A stretch of DNA of 64,000 nucleotides from Mycobacterium sp. 1164966.3 (GCF_001665395.1 NZ_LZSG01000001.1:186001-250000); one strand, 5' to 3'. Positions 27,852 to 38,732 are shown, counted from the stretch's first letter. A program made the numbers and translations. The notes: a model not told the origin generated them from the letters alone.

Positions 27852-29014
27852 ACGACCGGGTGGCCCTGCGTGCCGGCATTCCGCCGTTTTATGTGATGGA
27901 TGTCTGGCTGGCGGCCGCCGAGCGACAGCGCACCCACGGCGATCTGGTGAACCTGTCGGCGGGCCAGCCCAGCGCGGGCGCCCCTGAGCCTGTTCGCGCC
28001 GCGGCCGCCGCCGCGCTGCATCTCAACCAACTGGGTTACACTGTCGCACTTGGCATTCCAGAACTGCGGTCTGCGATCGCGACGGATTACCAGCGCCAGT
28101 ACGGAATCGCGGTCGAGCCCGACGCGGTGATTGTCACCACCGGATCGTCGGGTGGTTTCCTGCTCGCCTTTCTGGCCTGCTTTGACGTCGGGGATCGGGT
28201 GGCGTTGGCCAGCCCCGGCTATCCCTGCTACCGAAACATCCTGTCGGCGTTGGGATGTGAGGTCGTAGAGATCCCATGCGGCCCAGAGACCAGGTTTCAG
28301 CCCACCGCCCAGAAGCTCGCTGAACTCGACCCGCCGGTGCAGGGCGTCGTCGTCGCCAGCCCGGCCAATCCCACCGGGACGGTCATCCCACCCGACGAGT
28401 TGTCCGCGATCGCGTCGTGGTGTGACGCCTCCGGGGTGCGACTGATCAGCGATGAGGTCTACCACGGCCTGGTCTACCCCGGGGCGCCCCCGACCAGCTG
28501 CGCATGGCAGACCTCGCGAAATGCTGTCGTAGTCAACAGCTTTTCCAAGTATTACGCGATGACCGGCTGGCGGCTGGGCTGGCTGCTGGTTCCGGTCGGG
28601 CTGCGTCGTGCCGTGGACTGCCTGACGGGCAACTTCACCATCTGCCCACCGGTGCTGTCGCAATTCGCCGCGGTTTCCGCGTTCACCCCGGAATCGACCG
28701 CCGAGGCCGACGGCAACCTACAGCACTACACGAGCAACCGCTCGCTGGTGCTCGACGGGCTGCGCGCGATCGGGATCGACCGGCTGGCACCCACCGACGG
28801 GGCCTTCTACGTGTACGCCGACGTCTCGGACTTCACCGATGACTCGCTGTCGTTCTGCTCAAAGCTGTTGGGTGACACCGGCGTTGCGATCGCACCGGGT
28901 ATCGACTTCGATCCGGCGCGCGGCAATCAATTTGTCCGGCTGTCGTTCGCCGGGCCGACGAGCGACATCGAAGAAGGCCTACGACGAATCGGGCGCTGGT
29001 TGAGCGTCCAGTAG
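27848..29014 (+). CDS. aspB: Class I/II PLP-dependent aminotransferase (AspB-like)
   Basis: 388 aa fold-type I aminotransferase. The PLP lysine is in NSFSKYYAMTGWRLGW near residues 228-243; ASPANPTGT near 173-181 carries the Asn that contacts PLP, and YPCYRNIL near 126-133 is also typical. GTG 27848 overlaps fadE33 by 4 bp. Annotated as aspartate aminotransferase in H37Rv; its inclusion in the fadD3 operon suggests a link to steroid breakdown products, but the substrate cannot be read from sequence. Its 3' end overlaps nat by 36 bp tail to tail. Confidence 0.88.
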   Translation: MNDRVALRAGIPPFYVMDVWLAAAERQRTHGDLVNLSAGQPSAGAPEPVRAAAAAALHLNQLGYTVALGIPELRSAIATDYQRQYGIAVEPDAVIVTTGSSGGFLLAFLACFDVGDRVALASPGYPCYRNILSALGCEVVEIPCGPETRFQPTAQKLAELDPPVQGVVVASPANPTGTVIPPDELSAIASWCDASGVRLISDEVYHGLVYPGAPPTSCAWQTSRNAVVVNSFSKYYAMTGWRLGWLLVPVGLRRAVDCLTGNFTICPPVLSQFAAVSAFTPESTAEADGNLQHYTSNRSLVLDGLRAIGIDRLAPTDGAFYVYADVSDFTDDSLSFCSKLLGDTGVAIAPGIDFDPARGNQFVRLSFAGPTSDIEEGLRRIGRWLSVQ

Positions 29015-29830
29015 CCGGTCGATGCGGGCTTCAAGCACACTGCGCTCGCCGACATCCGCAACGTTGATCCCGAACCGGTCAGTGAGCACCTCAATCACCC
29101 CTGCCGCATCTTCCAGTCGGATCTTCTCGGTCTCGCCCTTTCGGTGAATGGTCAGGTTGCGGTCGGCCAGGTTGCAGCGGGCGTCGTCGGTGACCCTCGC
29201 CACCATCAGGTTGGTCACGAAATGCGACGACGGGTGGGTCGAGACGTACCAGCTCCCCACCTTCAGATCGATCATCGGCGCCGTCCTCGTGGTGAATTCA
29301 TACAGCGGCTGCCATTGGTCGCGCAGCTGCGCCTGCAACACCAGCCCGTCGCGGCGGTCCTCGAGGCGAAACGGTTCGAGCGTGGTCTGCTGGACGCTGC
29401 CCGTTTCCAGCCGAATCGGCGACGTGGGCGACTGCCCGCCGAAACCGACGTCGACGAGAAACGACCCTTGCGAACCGGGGAAGGTGACCGCCAGCACGGT
29501 GTGGGTCTGCGCCGGCAACGGGGAGCCGGGCGGCATCATCCAGACCACGCGGCCGGCCAATCTGCGCACCCCAAAGCCGATTTCCTCCAGCACGTAACCC
29601 ATCAGGCCGTTTTGCTCGTAGCAGTAGCCGCCCCGATGCCGTTGCACCAGCTTGTCGAACAGCGCCTCGCGACTCAGGTCGTCGACCGGCACGCCCAGCA
29701 GCGGATCCAGGTTTTCGAACGGAATGGATTTGGTGTGAGCGGTGACGAGACTCTGCAGTACTTCCAGGCTCGGCTCGACGGCGCCTTGATAGTCGACGCG
29801 GTCGAAGTATCGGGTCAGATCGAGTGCCAT
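28979..29830 (-). CDS. nat: Arylamine N-acetyltransferase Nat
   Basis: 283 aa. The catalytic triad Cys70 (RGGYCYEQNG), His110 (QTHTVL) and Asp127 (FLVDVGFGG) is complete. NATs use acyl-CoA to acylate arylamines; in mycobacteria the gene belongs to the cholesterol regulon and propionyl-CoA is a proposed natural donor. ATG 29830 gives the canonical length. In H37Rv nat is the last gene of the hsaA-D-C-B operon; here it is cut off from hsaB by about 5.1 kb with three genes, so it needs another promoter in 29831-29967. Confidence 0.95.
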   Translation of the reverse strand: MALDLTRYFDRVDYQGAVEPSLEVLQSLVTAHTKSIPFENLDPLLGVPVDDLSREALFDKLVQRHRGGYCYEQNGLMGYVLEEIGFGVRRLAGRVVWMMPPGSPLPAQTHTVLAVTFPGSQGSFLVDVGFGGQSPTSPIRLETGSVQQTTLEPFRLEDRRDGLVLQAQLRDQWQPLYEFTTRTAPMIDLKVGSWYVSTHPSSHFVTNLMVARVTDDARCNLADRNLTIHRKGETEKIRLEDAAGVIEVLTDRFGINVADVGERSVLEARIDRLLDAQPAPDSS

Positions 29831-29967
29831 ACGGCCATTCTGGCCCGGGCGAAATTTGTATTTCGCAGGGCGCCCTGAAACGTTCGCCAAACCGGTCCCG
29901 CTGAGTTGACGTTTCGCTAGTCTTGACCTCGCGAACGACCTATCGCATTGGAGGGTGAGGCCAAGAT

Positions 29968-32900
29968 ATGGCTGACGGACCCACAACCGGCCCAGCACGC
30001 CCGTCGAGCGGGCTCGCCGAAGAGCTGGCCGAGGCCGGATTCGAGAATGCACAACAGGTGGCGCGGGGCGGCGCGGGAGTGATCTACCGCTGTTTCGAAA
30101 CGGCGCTCGGCCGAAACGTCGCAGTAAAAGTCCTGCCGTCACATTTCGACGAGGAGAGCCGGGAACGTTTTCTGCGAGAGGGCTACGCGATGGGCGGGCT
30201 CTCCGGGCATCCGAACATCGTCCACATCCTGCGCGTCGGGGTGACCCCGAGTGGCAAACCGTACATCGTGATGCCTTACCACGCCGCGGATTCGCTGGCG
30301 GTGCGGTTGCGCCAGGAAGGCCCGCTGCCGTGGCCCGAGGCTTTGCGGGTCGGCGTAAAGCTCTGCGGTGCATTGGAAACCGCACATAAGACCGGCACGC
30401 TGCATCGCGATATCAAGCCCGCAAACGTGCTTATAAACGATTACGGCGAACCGCTTCTGAGTGATTTCGGAATCGCCCATATCGAAGGCGGCTATGAAAC
30501 CGCCACCGGTTTTTTCTCCGGCACAATTGACTACACCGCGCCCGAGGTGATGACCGGGAATCCGGCAACGGTCGCATCCGATCTTTACTCACTTGGCGCA
30601 ACTATTTATGCGCTCATTGCGGGCGGTGCAGCGCACGAGCGTAAGAGCGGTGAAGATCTCATCGCTCAGTACCTGCGGATCAGCACCAACCGGGTGCCGG
30701 ACATGCGTCCGGAGGGAATCCCGGATGCGGTGTGCTCGGCGATCGAGAAGGCGATGTCGATCGATCCTGCGGGACGGCCGGAATCTGCGGCGCAGTTCGG
30801 CCGCGAACTGCAGGCCGCGCAGCGCAGCAGCGGCTTCAAACCCGATTCGATGGCAATCACCAACACCCCTACCGGTTCGAGCCACACAGTAGTCACGCCG
30901 GCAGGTGCCACTCGACCGCCCACCGGGCAGACCAGCGCGCAGACAGCTGCGCACTCTGCGACCTCTGCTGGGTCGAGCATGCATGGGTCGACACAACATC
31001 TTGCGGATCCGATCGGCGCCACCTCCTCCGTCCGGCAGCCAATGGGTCCGGAGGCAGGACCTGCCGGTCGCGATGAGTTCTCGCAAGCGACCAACGTATT
31101 GCGTGGCGGGGGCGGCTCCCAACCGCCACCGCCCCCGACGGGCGCAACTCACGTAATCCCGCCATACGCCGACCCCACCAGCATCTCAACGCCATCGGGC
31201 CCCCCATCACCACCGCCCTCGGCGCCGCCCAGCGTCCCACCGTCACCGGGTCCATCGAGTCCCGTCCCGCCCCGCGGCAGGAAAACGGGTCTGGCGGGGT
31301 GGTTCGCGGAGCCGGGAAAGAAACGGAATCGGATGGCTATGGCCGGCGCGGCGGCCCTCGTGGTCGTCCTGTTGGTCGTCGGCGGTATCTATCTGCTGAC
31401 GGGAAACAACAAGAACGACCACAAAGTCGCCAGCCAGCCCAGCACCCAAGCGCCGGTTGTGTGGAAACCGATTACCAATGCGCCGATCGCGCGCGACGCG
31501 GCGGCAACCACCCAGACCGACGGCACGATTTGGATCTTCGGCGGCATCCGGAGCGACGGCGCTGTCACCGCTGTGCACGAGGGTTACGACCCGGTGGTGG
31601 ACGCGTGGAAGGCCGGCGCAGACCTACCGGCCCCCGTCCAGCGCGCCATGGCGGTGACGTGGCAGGACAACCCGATTGTGCTCGGCGGCTTGAAGACGGA
31701 AAGCGGCAAGAAAGTCGCCACCGACAAGGTTTGGCGAGTAGTCAACGGTCAATGGGTGGAGTTGCCACATCTATTGCAGCCACGGGCCGCGGGCGCGGCC
31801 GCAACGGTCGGCGCCCCGAACACCCCTGCCGAACGCATCATCGTGACCGGCGGCGTGGACGCGAACGGCGCGCCGCTGAATACGACCGAAATCTTCGACG
31901 GCACCTCGTGGACGCTCGGCGCTCCGATTCCGACCCCGCGGCAGATGCTGGGCGCAGCGTCGGACGGAAAGCTGATGTACACCGTTGGCGGCAACAACGG
32001 AACCGCGGACCTGTCGACCGTCGAGGCGTATGACCCCGCCGCGAAATCTTGGACGGCGCTGGCCGGGCTTCCGCAGCCGCGCAGTGACCTCGGCGTGGCA
32101 TTCGCCGATGGGCGCGTGGTGGCCGTCGGCGGTGTGTCAAATGGAGAAGTCCTCAAGAGCGTTTCGGTGCTGGATCTGATGACGAAGACCTGGGACGCGT
32201 TGCCGGACATGGCGAGCCCCAGGCACGGCATGGCGGTCGATGCGGTGGACAAGTCCGTGTACGCGGTCGGCGGGTCGTCCGCTGCCGGAGATGGCCAGGT
32301 GGTCGCCACGGCAGAGGTGCTGACTTTGCCGCCTCGCAAGATTCAGCCCGCGTCGCAGTGGCGTTCGCTTCCGGACGCGCCGACCGCCAGGCTGATGATG
32401 GCCTGGGCCGTGCTCAACGACAAGATCTGGATCATGGGTGGCCTGCGCAACGGCGTGCCACTGCAGACGGTCGAGAGTTACGACCCGAAGACGGGGGTCT
32501 GGCAACCTGGGCCGCCCTTGCCCATCCCCTTGCATCACGCCGCAGCCGCGACCTACCGCGGCGAGGTCGTGGTAATCGGGGGCGAAAGCGAAAAGAACAT
32601 CGGCAACGGGACCAACAAGGTGTTCGCGCTGCGTGGCAACAGTTGGGTGGAGCTGGCGAGCCTGAAGCATGCCCGCGTGGCGCCGGCGGCAGCAGTGGTC
32701 GGGGACAAACTAGTGGCCGTCGGCGGGCAGAGCGCCAAGCAACTCGTCCCGCAGACCGAGGTCTTCGACGGCAGTTCGTGGAAGGATGCCGCCGACATGC
32801 CGACCCCGCGTGAGCACCTGGCGGCGGTCTCGGACGGCACCTACGTCTACGCGGTTGGCGGGAGGTTCCTGTCCGCCTCCAAGAACACCGCGGCGCTGGA

Positions 32901-33210
32901 GCGGTTTGATCCGGCGTCGGGCTCATGGACCAAACTGGTGGGCATGCCGACCCCGCGGGGCAGCTACGGCGCGACGTATATCGACGGCCGGATCGTAGCG
33001 GTCGGCGGCGAATTGCCCACTCAGGTCGTGAACGTGGTCGAGATGTACGACATTGCCGACAACAAGTGGAGCACCCTCGCCCCCATGCCCACCTCGCGTC
33101 ATGCGGAGGTGGTCGCAACGGTTGGCAATACGGTCTACGTCATCGGCGGAGCAAACCGGCCATCACATGAAGGCCCGATCGCGACCGTCGAAGCGTTGGA
33201 CTTCATGTAG
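29968..33210 (+). CDS. Transmembrane Ser/Thr protein kinase with extracellular Kelch beta-propeller repeats
   Basis: 1080 aa. Residues 22-285 are a Hanks-type kinase: glycine loop RGGAGVIY at 33-40, Lys54, HRDIKPAN at 146-153, DFG at 166-168 and TAPEV at 190-194. Residues about 290-450 are a Pro/Ser/Thr-rich linker. One membrane helix spans about 458-477. The rest, 500-1080, consists of 12 Kelch repeats of about 45-50 residues, each starting with Trp and containing a GG pair, enough for two six-bladed propellers. The layout parallels PknD, which has an NHL propeller as sensor. GGAGGGTGAGG precedes the ATG. Sensor ligand and substrates are unknown. Diverges from nat. Confidence 0.93.
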   Translation: MADGPTTGPARPSSGLAEELAEAGFENAQQVARGGAGVIYRCFETALGRNVAVKVLPSHFDEESRERFLREGYAMGGLSGHPNIVHILRVGVTPSGKPYIVMPYHAADSLAVRLRQEGPLPWPEALRVGVKLCGALETAHKTGTLHRDIKPANVLINDYGEPLLSDFGIAHIEGGYETATGFFSGTIDYTAPEVMTGNPATVASDLYSLGATIYALIAGGAAHERKSGEDLIAQYLRISTNRVPDMRPEGIPDAVCSAIEKAMSIDPAGRPESAAQFGRELQAAQRSSGFKPDSMAITNTPTGSSHTVVTPAGATRPPTGQTSAQTAAHSATSAGSSMHGSTQHLADPIGATSSVRQPMGPEAGPAGRDEFSQATNVLRGGGGSQPPPPPTGATHVIPPYADPTSISTPSGPPSPPPSAPPSVPPSPGPSSPVPPRGRKTGLAGWFAEPGKKRNRMAMAGAAALVVVLLVVGGIYLLTGNNKNDHKVASQPSTQAPVVWKPITNAPIARDAAATTQTDGTIWIFGGIRSDGAVTAVHEGYDPVVDAWKAGADLPAPVQRAMAVTWQDNPIVLGGLKTESGKKVATDKVWRVVNGQWVELPHLLQPRAAGAAATVGAPNTPAERIIVTGGVDANGAPLNTTEIFDGTSWTLGAPIPTPRQMLGAASDGKLMYTVGGNNGTADLSTVEAYDPAAKSWTALAGLPQPRSDLGVAFADGRVVAVGGVSNGEVLKSVSVLDLMTKTWDALPDMASPRHGMAVDAVDKSVYAVGGSSAAGDGQVVATAEVLTLPPRKIQPASQWRSLPDAPTARLMMAWAVLNDKIWIMGGLRNGVPLQTVESYDPKTGVWQPGPPLPIPLHHAAAATYRGEVVVIGGESEKNIGNGTNKVFALRGNSWVELASLKHARVAPAAAVVGDKLVAVGGQSAKQLVPQTEVFDGSSWKDAADMPTPREHLAAVSDGTYVYAVGGRFLSASKNTAALERFDPASGSWTKLVGMPTPRGSYGATYIDGRIVAVGGELPTQVVNVVEMYDIADNKWSTLAPMPTSRHAEVVATVGNTVYVIGGANRPSHEGPIATVEALDFM

Positions 33211-33325
33211 CTTTTGGCAAGCTCTTTGCACTGTCGGCATTCCTAGTTTTAGTTATGTCGAATATGGGGATCCGGTATGGACGGCTGCAGCCAGCAACCA
33301 AAACCGTCCGTCAACGGAGCTCAAT

Positions 33326-33802
33326 ATGCATACCAGCAATACCGTCTGGATCGTGATTGCCGCGGTAGTGGCCATCTTGGTCATCGCGGCCCTGGTCTTC
33401 GCGGCCAGCCGGGCATCCAGAAGCCGCCGTCAGCGGCAGGCCGAACAAATCCGCGAACAGGCCAGGCTCGAGACGGCCAAGCTCGAACGTCGTGAGGCGC
33501 TGGCCGACGAGACAGCCGCCAAGGCGCGTGCCGCGCAAGCAGAAGCCGAGGTCAAGGCCGCCGAAGCCGCCAGGCTGCAGGAACGGGCGGCCAAGCATCA
33601 AACCGAAACCGCCGCGTCGCGTGAACAACTTGACGAGCAGTGGAATCGCGCGGACAGCATCGACCCGAAGGTCAAGAAGGAAGCGCGTGAAGACCGGGAT
33701 CGGTCGGTGCCGGGCCGCCACGAGGTGCCGGGCGACGAATCATACGAACCGACGACCGATGCGGAGGCGGGCGGGCACGACCATCGCGCCCCATCCACCT
33801 GA
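33326..33802 (+). CDS. Membrane-anchored coiled-coil protein, function unknown
   Basis: 158 aa. Residues 6-27 form one N-terminal membrane helix (VWIVIAAVVAILVIAALVFA), then about 85 residues of charged Ala/Glu/Lys/Arg/Gln heptads that should form a long coiled coil, ending in a hydrophilic acidic tail. No enzymatic motif. It lies 115 bp after the Kelch kinase on the same strand and could share its transcript or use its own promoter in the AT-richer spacer. A role as kinase partner or scaffold is only inferred from adjacency. Confidence 0.8.
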   Translation: MHTSNTVWIVIAAVVAILVIAALVFAASRASRSRRQRQAEQIREQARLETAKLERREALADETAAKARAAQAEAEVKAAEAARLQERAAKHQTETAASREQLDEQWNRADSIDPKVKKEAREDRDRSVPGRHEVPGDESYEPTTDAEAGGHDHRAPST

Positions 33803-33816
33803 GCTTGGCTCTGCGC

Positions 33817-33865
33817 GTGAGGCTACTGCGAAATTTCCCCCTTTGATATTTCGCAGTAGCTTCAC
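33817..33865. terminator. Hairpin terminator between convergent genes
   Basis: 18-bp arms GTGAGGCTACTGCGAAAT and ATTTCGCAGTAGCTTCAC (one mismatch) around a 13-base loop. Located after the coiled-coil gene (ends 33802); its right arm includes the stop codon of the CHAD gene. Unlike the other hairpins it lacks the GAGCAGACG arm. Confidence 0.75.
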
Positions 33866-34782
33866 GACCCCGGGCTATAACGTCGGACCTCTTGACGGCA
33901 GCGGCGAGCGATCTCTTGCTCGCGCGCATACAGCAGGCCGTAGGTAAAGCCGTTCTCGCCGTCGGCAGTCCCCGCGGTGATCCCCAGCTGCCGGAGTATC
34001 TCAGCGGCGACCACAGTGTCCTGATGATCGCCGAGCACAGTTTGAATGTGCTTGTAACGCTTGACTGTTCGTTTCGCGGACTTGTCCAGCGGCCTATACA
34101 GCTCGGCGGCGTAGCGGGCACGCTTGGCGGCTTTCCGTGCGCGGTGCAGCAAGGCGCCGTCCCTTGTTTGAAGGGCCTCTGCGAGGCGGCGATCCGCTTT
34201 CCGCTGTGCACGCCAAGCTCTTTTTCGCAGGTCCTTGGAGCTGATGCCGCGGTTGACGGGCGGTTCGACGCGCAATTGGCGCAACGCCGCTATGATGCTC
34301 GCGTAGCGCTCGGTCTCCATCGCCTCACTTACCCGAGTGCGCGCCGGCAGCTCGATGCCTTGCAGATGGTTGCGGATCCGTGCGGTGACGGGACCGAGGA
34401 TCAGTTCGTCGGGCATCTTGTCGAGCGCGTCGGTGAACCGGCGTTGCTGCACTTGGCAATCGCGGACTTCGCCGAGCAGACCGGCGCACCACATCAGTTC
34501 GGTGTCGAGGTCGCCGACCGCTGCCTCATCCAAAGCTTTGCCGAATACACGCAGCGTGCTTCGCAACCGCCGGATCGCCACTCGCGTGTCGTGAATGGGG
34601 TCCTGCCCACGACGCAGGCCGAGGTCCCCGGCCATTATCTGATCGATCTGGGTATTCAGGTAGCCGGCAAGCGCTCGTGTGGCCTGCATGTGTCGAAGCA
34701 TTGCCGAATCGCGGGCTCGCAAACATACGACGCTCGCGACGGCCCGGCCGATTGGCCTGGACACACCGGTCACTCCCGTCAC
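33862..34782 (-). CDS. CHAD domain protein
   Basis: 306 aa, predicted all-helical. CHAD domains carry conserved histidines and basic residues and are known to bind inorganic polyphosphate. Here HDTRVAIRRLRSTLRVFG near residues 64-81, RARKAAKRARYAAELY near 214-229 and LGDHQDTVVAAE near 252-263 are the family marks. There is no CYTH triphosphatase domain, so it is a standalone CHAD. The start is uncertain: GTG 34782 gives 306 aa; ATG 34701 or 34689 would still keep the whole domain. Confidence 0.85.
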   Translation of the reverse strand: MTGVTGVSRPIGRAVASVVCLRARDSAMLRHMQATRALAGYLNTQIDQIMAGDLGLRRGQDPIHDTRVAIRRLRSTLRVFGKALDEAAVGDLDTELMWCAGLLGEVRDCQVQQRRFTDALDKMPDELILGPVTARIRNHLQGIELPARTRVSEAMETERYASIIAALRQLRVEPPVNRGISSKDLRKRAWRAQRKADRRLAEALQTRDGALLHRARKAAKRARYAAELYRPLDKSAKRTVKRYKHIQTVLGDHQDTVVAAEILRQLGITAGTADGENGFTYGLLYAREQEIARRCRQEVRRYSPGS

Positions 34783-34941
34783 CGGAGAAGAGGACTATGT
34801 CTTTTGTCCACCTCAGCGCGACAAATTGGCTTGCCGCGCAACGACTGTCGCTGCGAGTTGGACAAAACACACCCGCCCGGAATTCTGTGACGGATGAGAC
34901 TCATGAAACACGCAGCGCTCACGCCGCGCATCATCGGCTGA

Positions 34942-35508
34942 CTAAAGCCAGGTGTCCTGCGTGGTAGTGGTGAGAAAGGCTTCCAGGTCGTCACGCCACT
35001 GAGCGGGCGTGGTCTTGTCCGGCTCGATGCCGGTGTAGTCGCCGCGATAGAACAGCAGCGGCCGCGGCTTGATCTTAGGAACCTCGGATAGCGAAGCAAC
35101 CGCGCCGAACACCACGAAGTGGTCCCCGCCGTCGTGCACCGAGGCCACCGTGCAGTCGATGTACGCCAGCGAGCCATCGATGATCGGCGAACCCAGTGGC
35201 GAAGCGCGCCAATCGATTCCGGCGAACTTGTCGGGTTCCTTGGACCCAAACCGGGCCGAGACGTCCTTCTGCTGCTCGGTCAGCACGTTGACGCAGAACC
35301 GCCCGCTGGCCTCGATGGCCTTCCAGGATCGCGACACCTTGGTCGGGCAGAACAGCACCAGCGGCGGGTCAAGTGACAGCGCCGCGAAGGACTGGCACGC
35401 AAAGCCGATCGGGACGTCGTCGTGCACCGTGGTGATGATCGTGATTCCGGTGCAGAACTGACCGAGCACGCTGCGGAACGTGCGCGGGTCAATCGGCGCG
35501 GCAGCCAT
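34942..35508 (-). CDS. hsaB: Flavin reductase HsaB
   Basis: 188 aa flavin reductase of the HpaC/DIM6 type that supplies reduced flavin to the HsaA oxygenase. GQFCTGITIITTVHDD near residues 16-31 and FACQSFAALSLDPPLVLFC near 36-54 are typical FMN-binding segments. It starts 11 bp after hsaC and is the last gene of the hsaA-hsaD-hsaC-hsaB operon here, since nat has been separated. Confidence 0.94.
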   Translation of the reverse strand: MAAAPIDPRTFRSVLGQFCTGITIITTVHDDVPIGFACQSFAALSLDPPLVLFCPTKVSRSWKAIEASGRFCVNVLTEQQKDVSARFGSKEPDKFAGIDWRASPLGSPIIDGSLAYIDCTVASVHDGGDHFVVFGAVASLSEVPKIKPRPLLFYRGDYTGIEPDKTTPAQWRDDLEAFLTTTTQDTWL

Positions 35509-35519
35509 TTCGCTTCAAG

Positions 35520-37345
<1,826 letters not shown>

Positions 37346-38530
37346 CTACACCATGGTGTCGCCGGGCGGCAACCCGAACTCGTGGTTTCCGAAGATCACG
37401 TATGCCCGTTCGGGGTCGTTGGCCGCGTGCACCCGGCCGGCGTGCGCGTCGCGCCAGAAGCGTTGCACCGGTTGGTCATTGGCCAGCGCCGTGGCGCCCG
37501 ACGCCTCGAACAACCGGTCGATCGAAGCGATCGCTCGCCCGGTCGCCCGCACCTGGTCACGACGAGCGCGGGCCCGCAGATCGAACGGAATCTCCTTGCC
37601 GGCCGCCAACAGCGCATACTCGTCACCGACGTTTCCGATCAGCTGTCGCCATGCGGCGTCGATGTCGCTGGCCGCCTCGGCGATTCGCACCTTCGCGAAC
37701 GGGTCGTCCTTCGCCTTCTCACCGGCGAATGCCGCGCGCACCCGCTTGCCCTGGTGCTCGACGTGCGCGTCGTATGCGCCGTAGGCCATACCTACGATCG
37801 GGGCCGAGATGGTCGTGGGATGCATCGTGCCCCAAGGCATCTTGTATACCGGGGCGGTGTTGGTCCGGTATCCTCCGGCGGTGCCGTCGTTCATCGCCTT
37901 GTAGGACAGGAACCGGTGCCGCGGCACGAAGACATCCTTGACCACCAGCGTGTTGCTGCCGGTTCCGCGCAAACCGACGACATGCCACACGTCGTCGATG
38001 CGGTATTCGGTGCGCGGAATCAGGAAGCTGCCGAAATCCACCGGGCGGCCGTCCTTGATCACCGGGCCGCCCACGAACGTCCAGGAGGCGTGGTCGCAAC
38101 CAGACGACCAGTTCCACGATCCGTTGACCAGGTATCCGCCGTCGACCACGACGCCGGCACCCATCGGGGCGTACGAGGACGAGATGCGGGTCTTGGGGTC
38201 CTCGCCCCACACCTCCTCCTGGGCCTGCTGGTCGAACAGCGCCAGATGCCAGTTGTGCACGCCGACGATCGAGCTCACCCAGCCGGTCGAGCCGCACGCG
38301 CTCGCAATACGTCGCGTCGCCTCGTAGAACAGCGTCGGATCGCACTGCAGGCCACCCCATTGCTCGGGCTGCAGCAGGGTGAAGAAGCCGACCTCGTCGA
38401 GCTCCTGGACCGTCTCTTCGGGCAGCCGGCGCAGGTCCTCCGTTGCCTGGGCGCGCTCCCGAATCTTGGGAAGCAGATCATCGATGGCGGCCAACACCGA
38501 CTGCGCGTCACGCTGTTGAATGGACGTCAC
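37346..38530 (-). CDS. hsaA: Flavin-dependent hydroxylase HsaA (3-HSA monooxygenase)
   Basis: 394 aa oxygenase with the acyl-CoA dehydrogenase fold (group D flavin monooxygenase). With reduced flavin from HsaB it hydroxylates 3-HSA to the catechol 3,4-DHSA. WGGLQCDPTLFYEATRRIA near residues 58-76, GSWNWSSGCDHASW near 117-130 and RFWRDAHAGRVH near 356-367 are typical. Start GTG 38530 has AGGAGG 9 bp upstream. It heads the hsaA-D-C-B operon, with a KstR operator about 50 bp upstream. Confidence 0.95.
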   Translation of the reverse strand: MTSIQQRDAQSVLAAIDDLLPKIRERAQATEDLRRLPEETVQELDEVGFFTLLQPEQWGGLQCDPTLFYEATRRIASACGSTGWVSSIVGVHNWHLALFDQQAQEEVWGEDPKTRISSSYAPMGAGVVVDGGYLVNGSWNWSSGCDHASWTFVGGPVIKDGRPVDFGSFLIPRTEYRIDDVWHVVGLRGTGSNTLVVKDVFVPRHRFLSYKAMNDGTAGGYRTNTAPVYKMPWGTMHPTTISAPIVGMAYGAYDAHVEHQGKRVRAAFAGEKAKDDPFAKVRIAEAASDIDAAWRQLIGNVGDEYALLAAGKEIPFDLRARARRDQVRATGRAIASIDRLFEASGATALANDQPVQRFWRDAHAGRVHAANDPERAYVIFGNHEFGLPPGDTMV

Positions 38531-38579
38531 TTACGTTTGCCTCCTGGGCCAGACCTACCGAGTGGATTACCCGAAAGAC

Positions 38580-38593
38580 TAGAACACGTTCCG
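38580..38593. promoter_or_regulatory. KstR-type operator upstream of hsaA
   Basis: TAGAACACGTTCCG matches TAGAACnnGTTCTA except for the last two bases. It lies 50 bp upstream of the hsaA GTG and is the hsaA-side half of a two-operator divergent promoter region shared with kshB. Confidence 0.82.
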
Positions 38594-38647
38594 ATTTGTG
38601 TCGAGCAGGGTATTCCTGCGGCTGGTAGCGATACCAATCGGGTTTTC

Positions 38648-38661
38648 TGTAACATGTTCTA
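38648..38661. promoter_or_regulatory. KstR-type operator upstream of kshB
   Basis: TGTAACATGTTCTA matches the KstR core except two left-arm bases. It lies 72 bp upstream of the kshB GTG. A 47-bp palindrome copy sits between operator and gene. Confidence 0.82.
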
Positions 38662-38670
38662 GTTGTGACC

Positions 38671-38717
38671 CGTGGCGATCGCAGGATCGGCGCAGCCGAT
38701 CGCAGCGGGCCGTGACG
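38671..38717. repeat. 47-bp imperfect palindrome copy in kshB leader
   Basis: CGTGGCGATCGCAGG ... GCGGGCCGTGACG, equal in length to the chsE1 copies and matching their reverse complement at most positions. It lies in the presumed kshB 5' leader and ends just before the ribosome site GAGAAAGGA. Confidence 0.75.
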
Positions 38718-38732
38718 GAGAAAGGACGGGCG

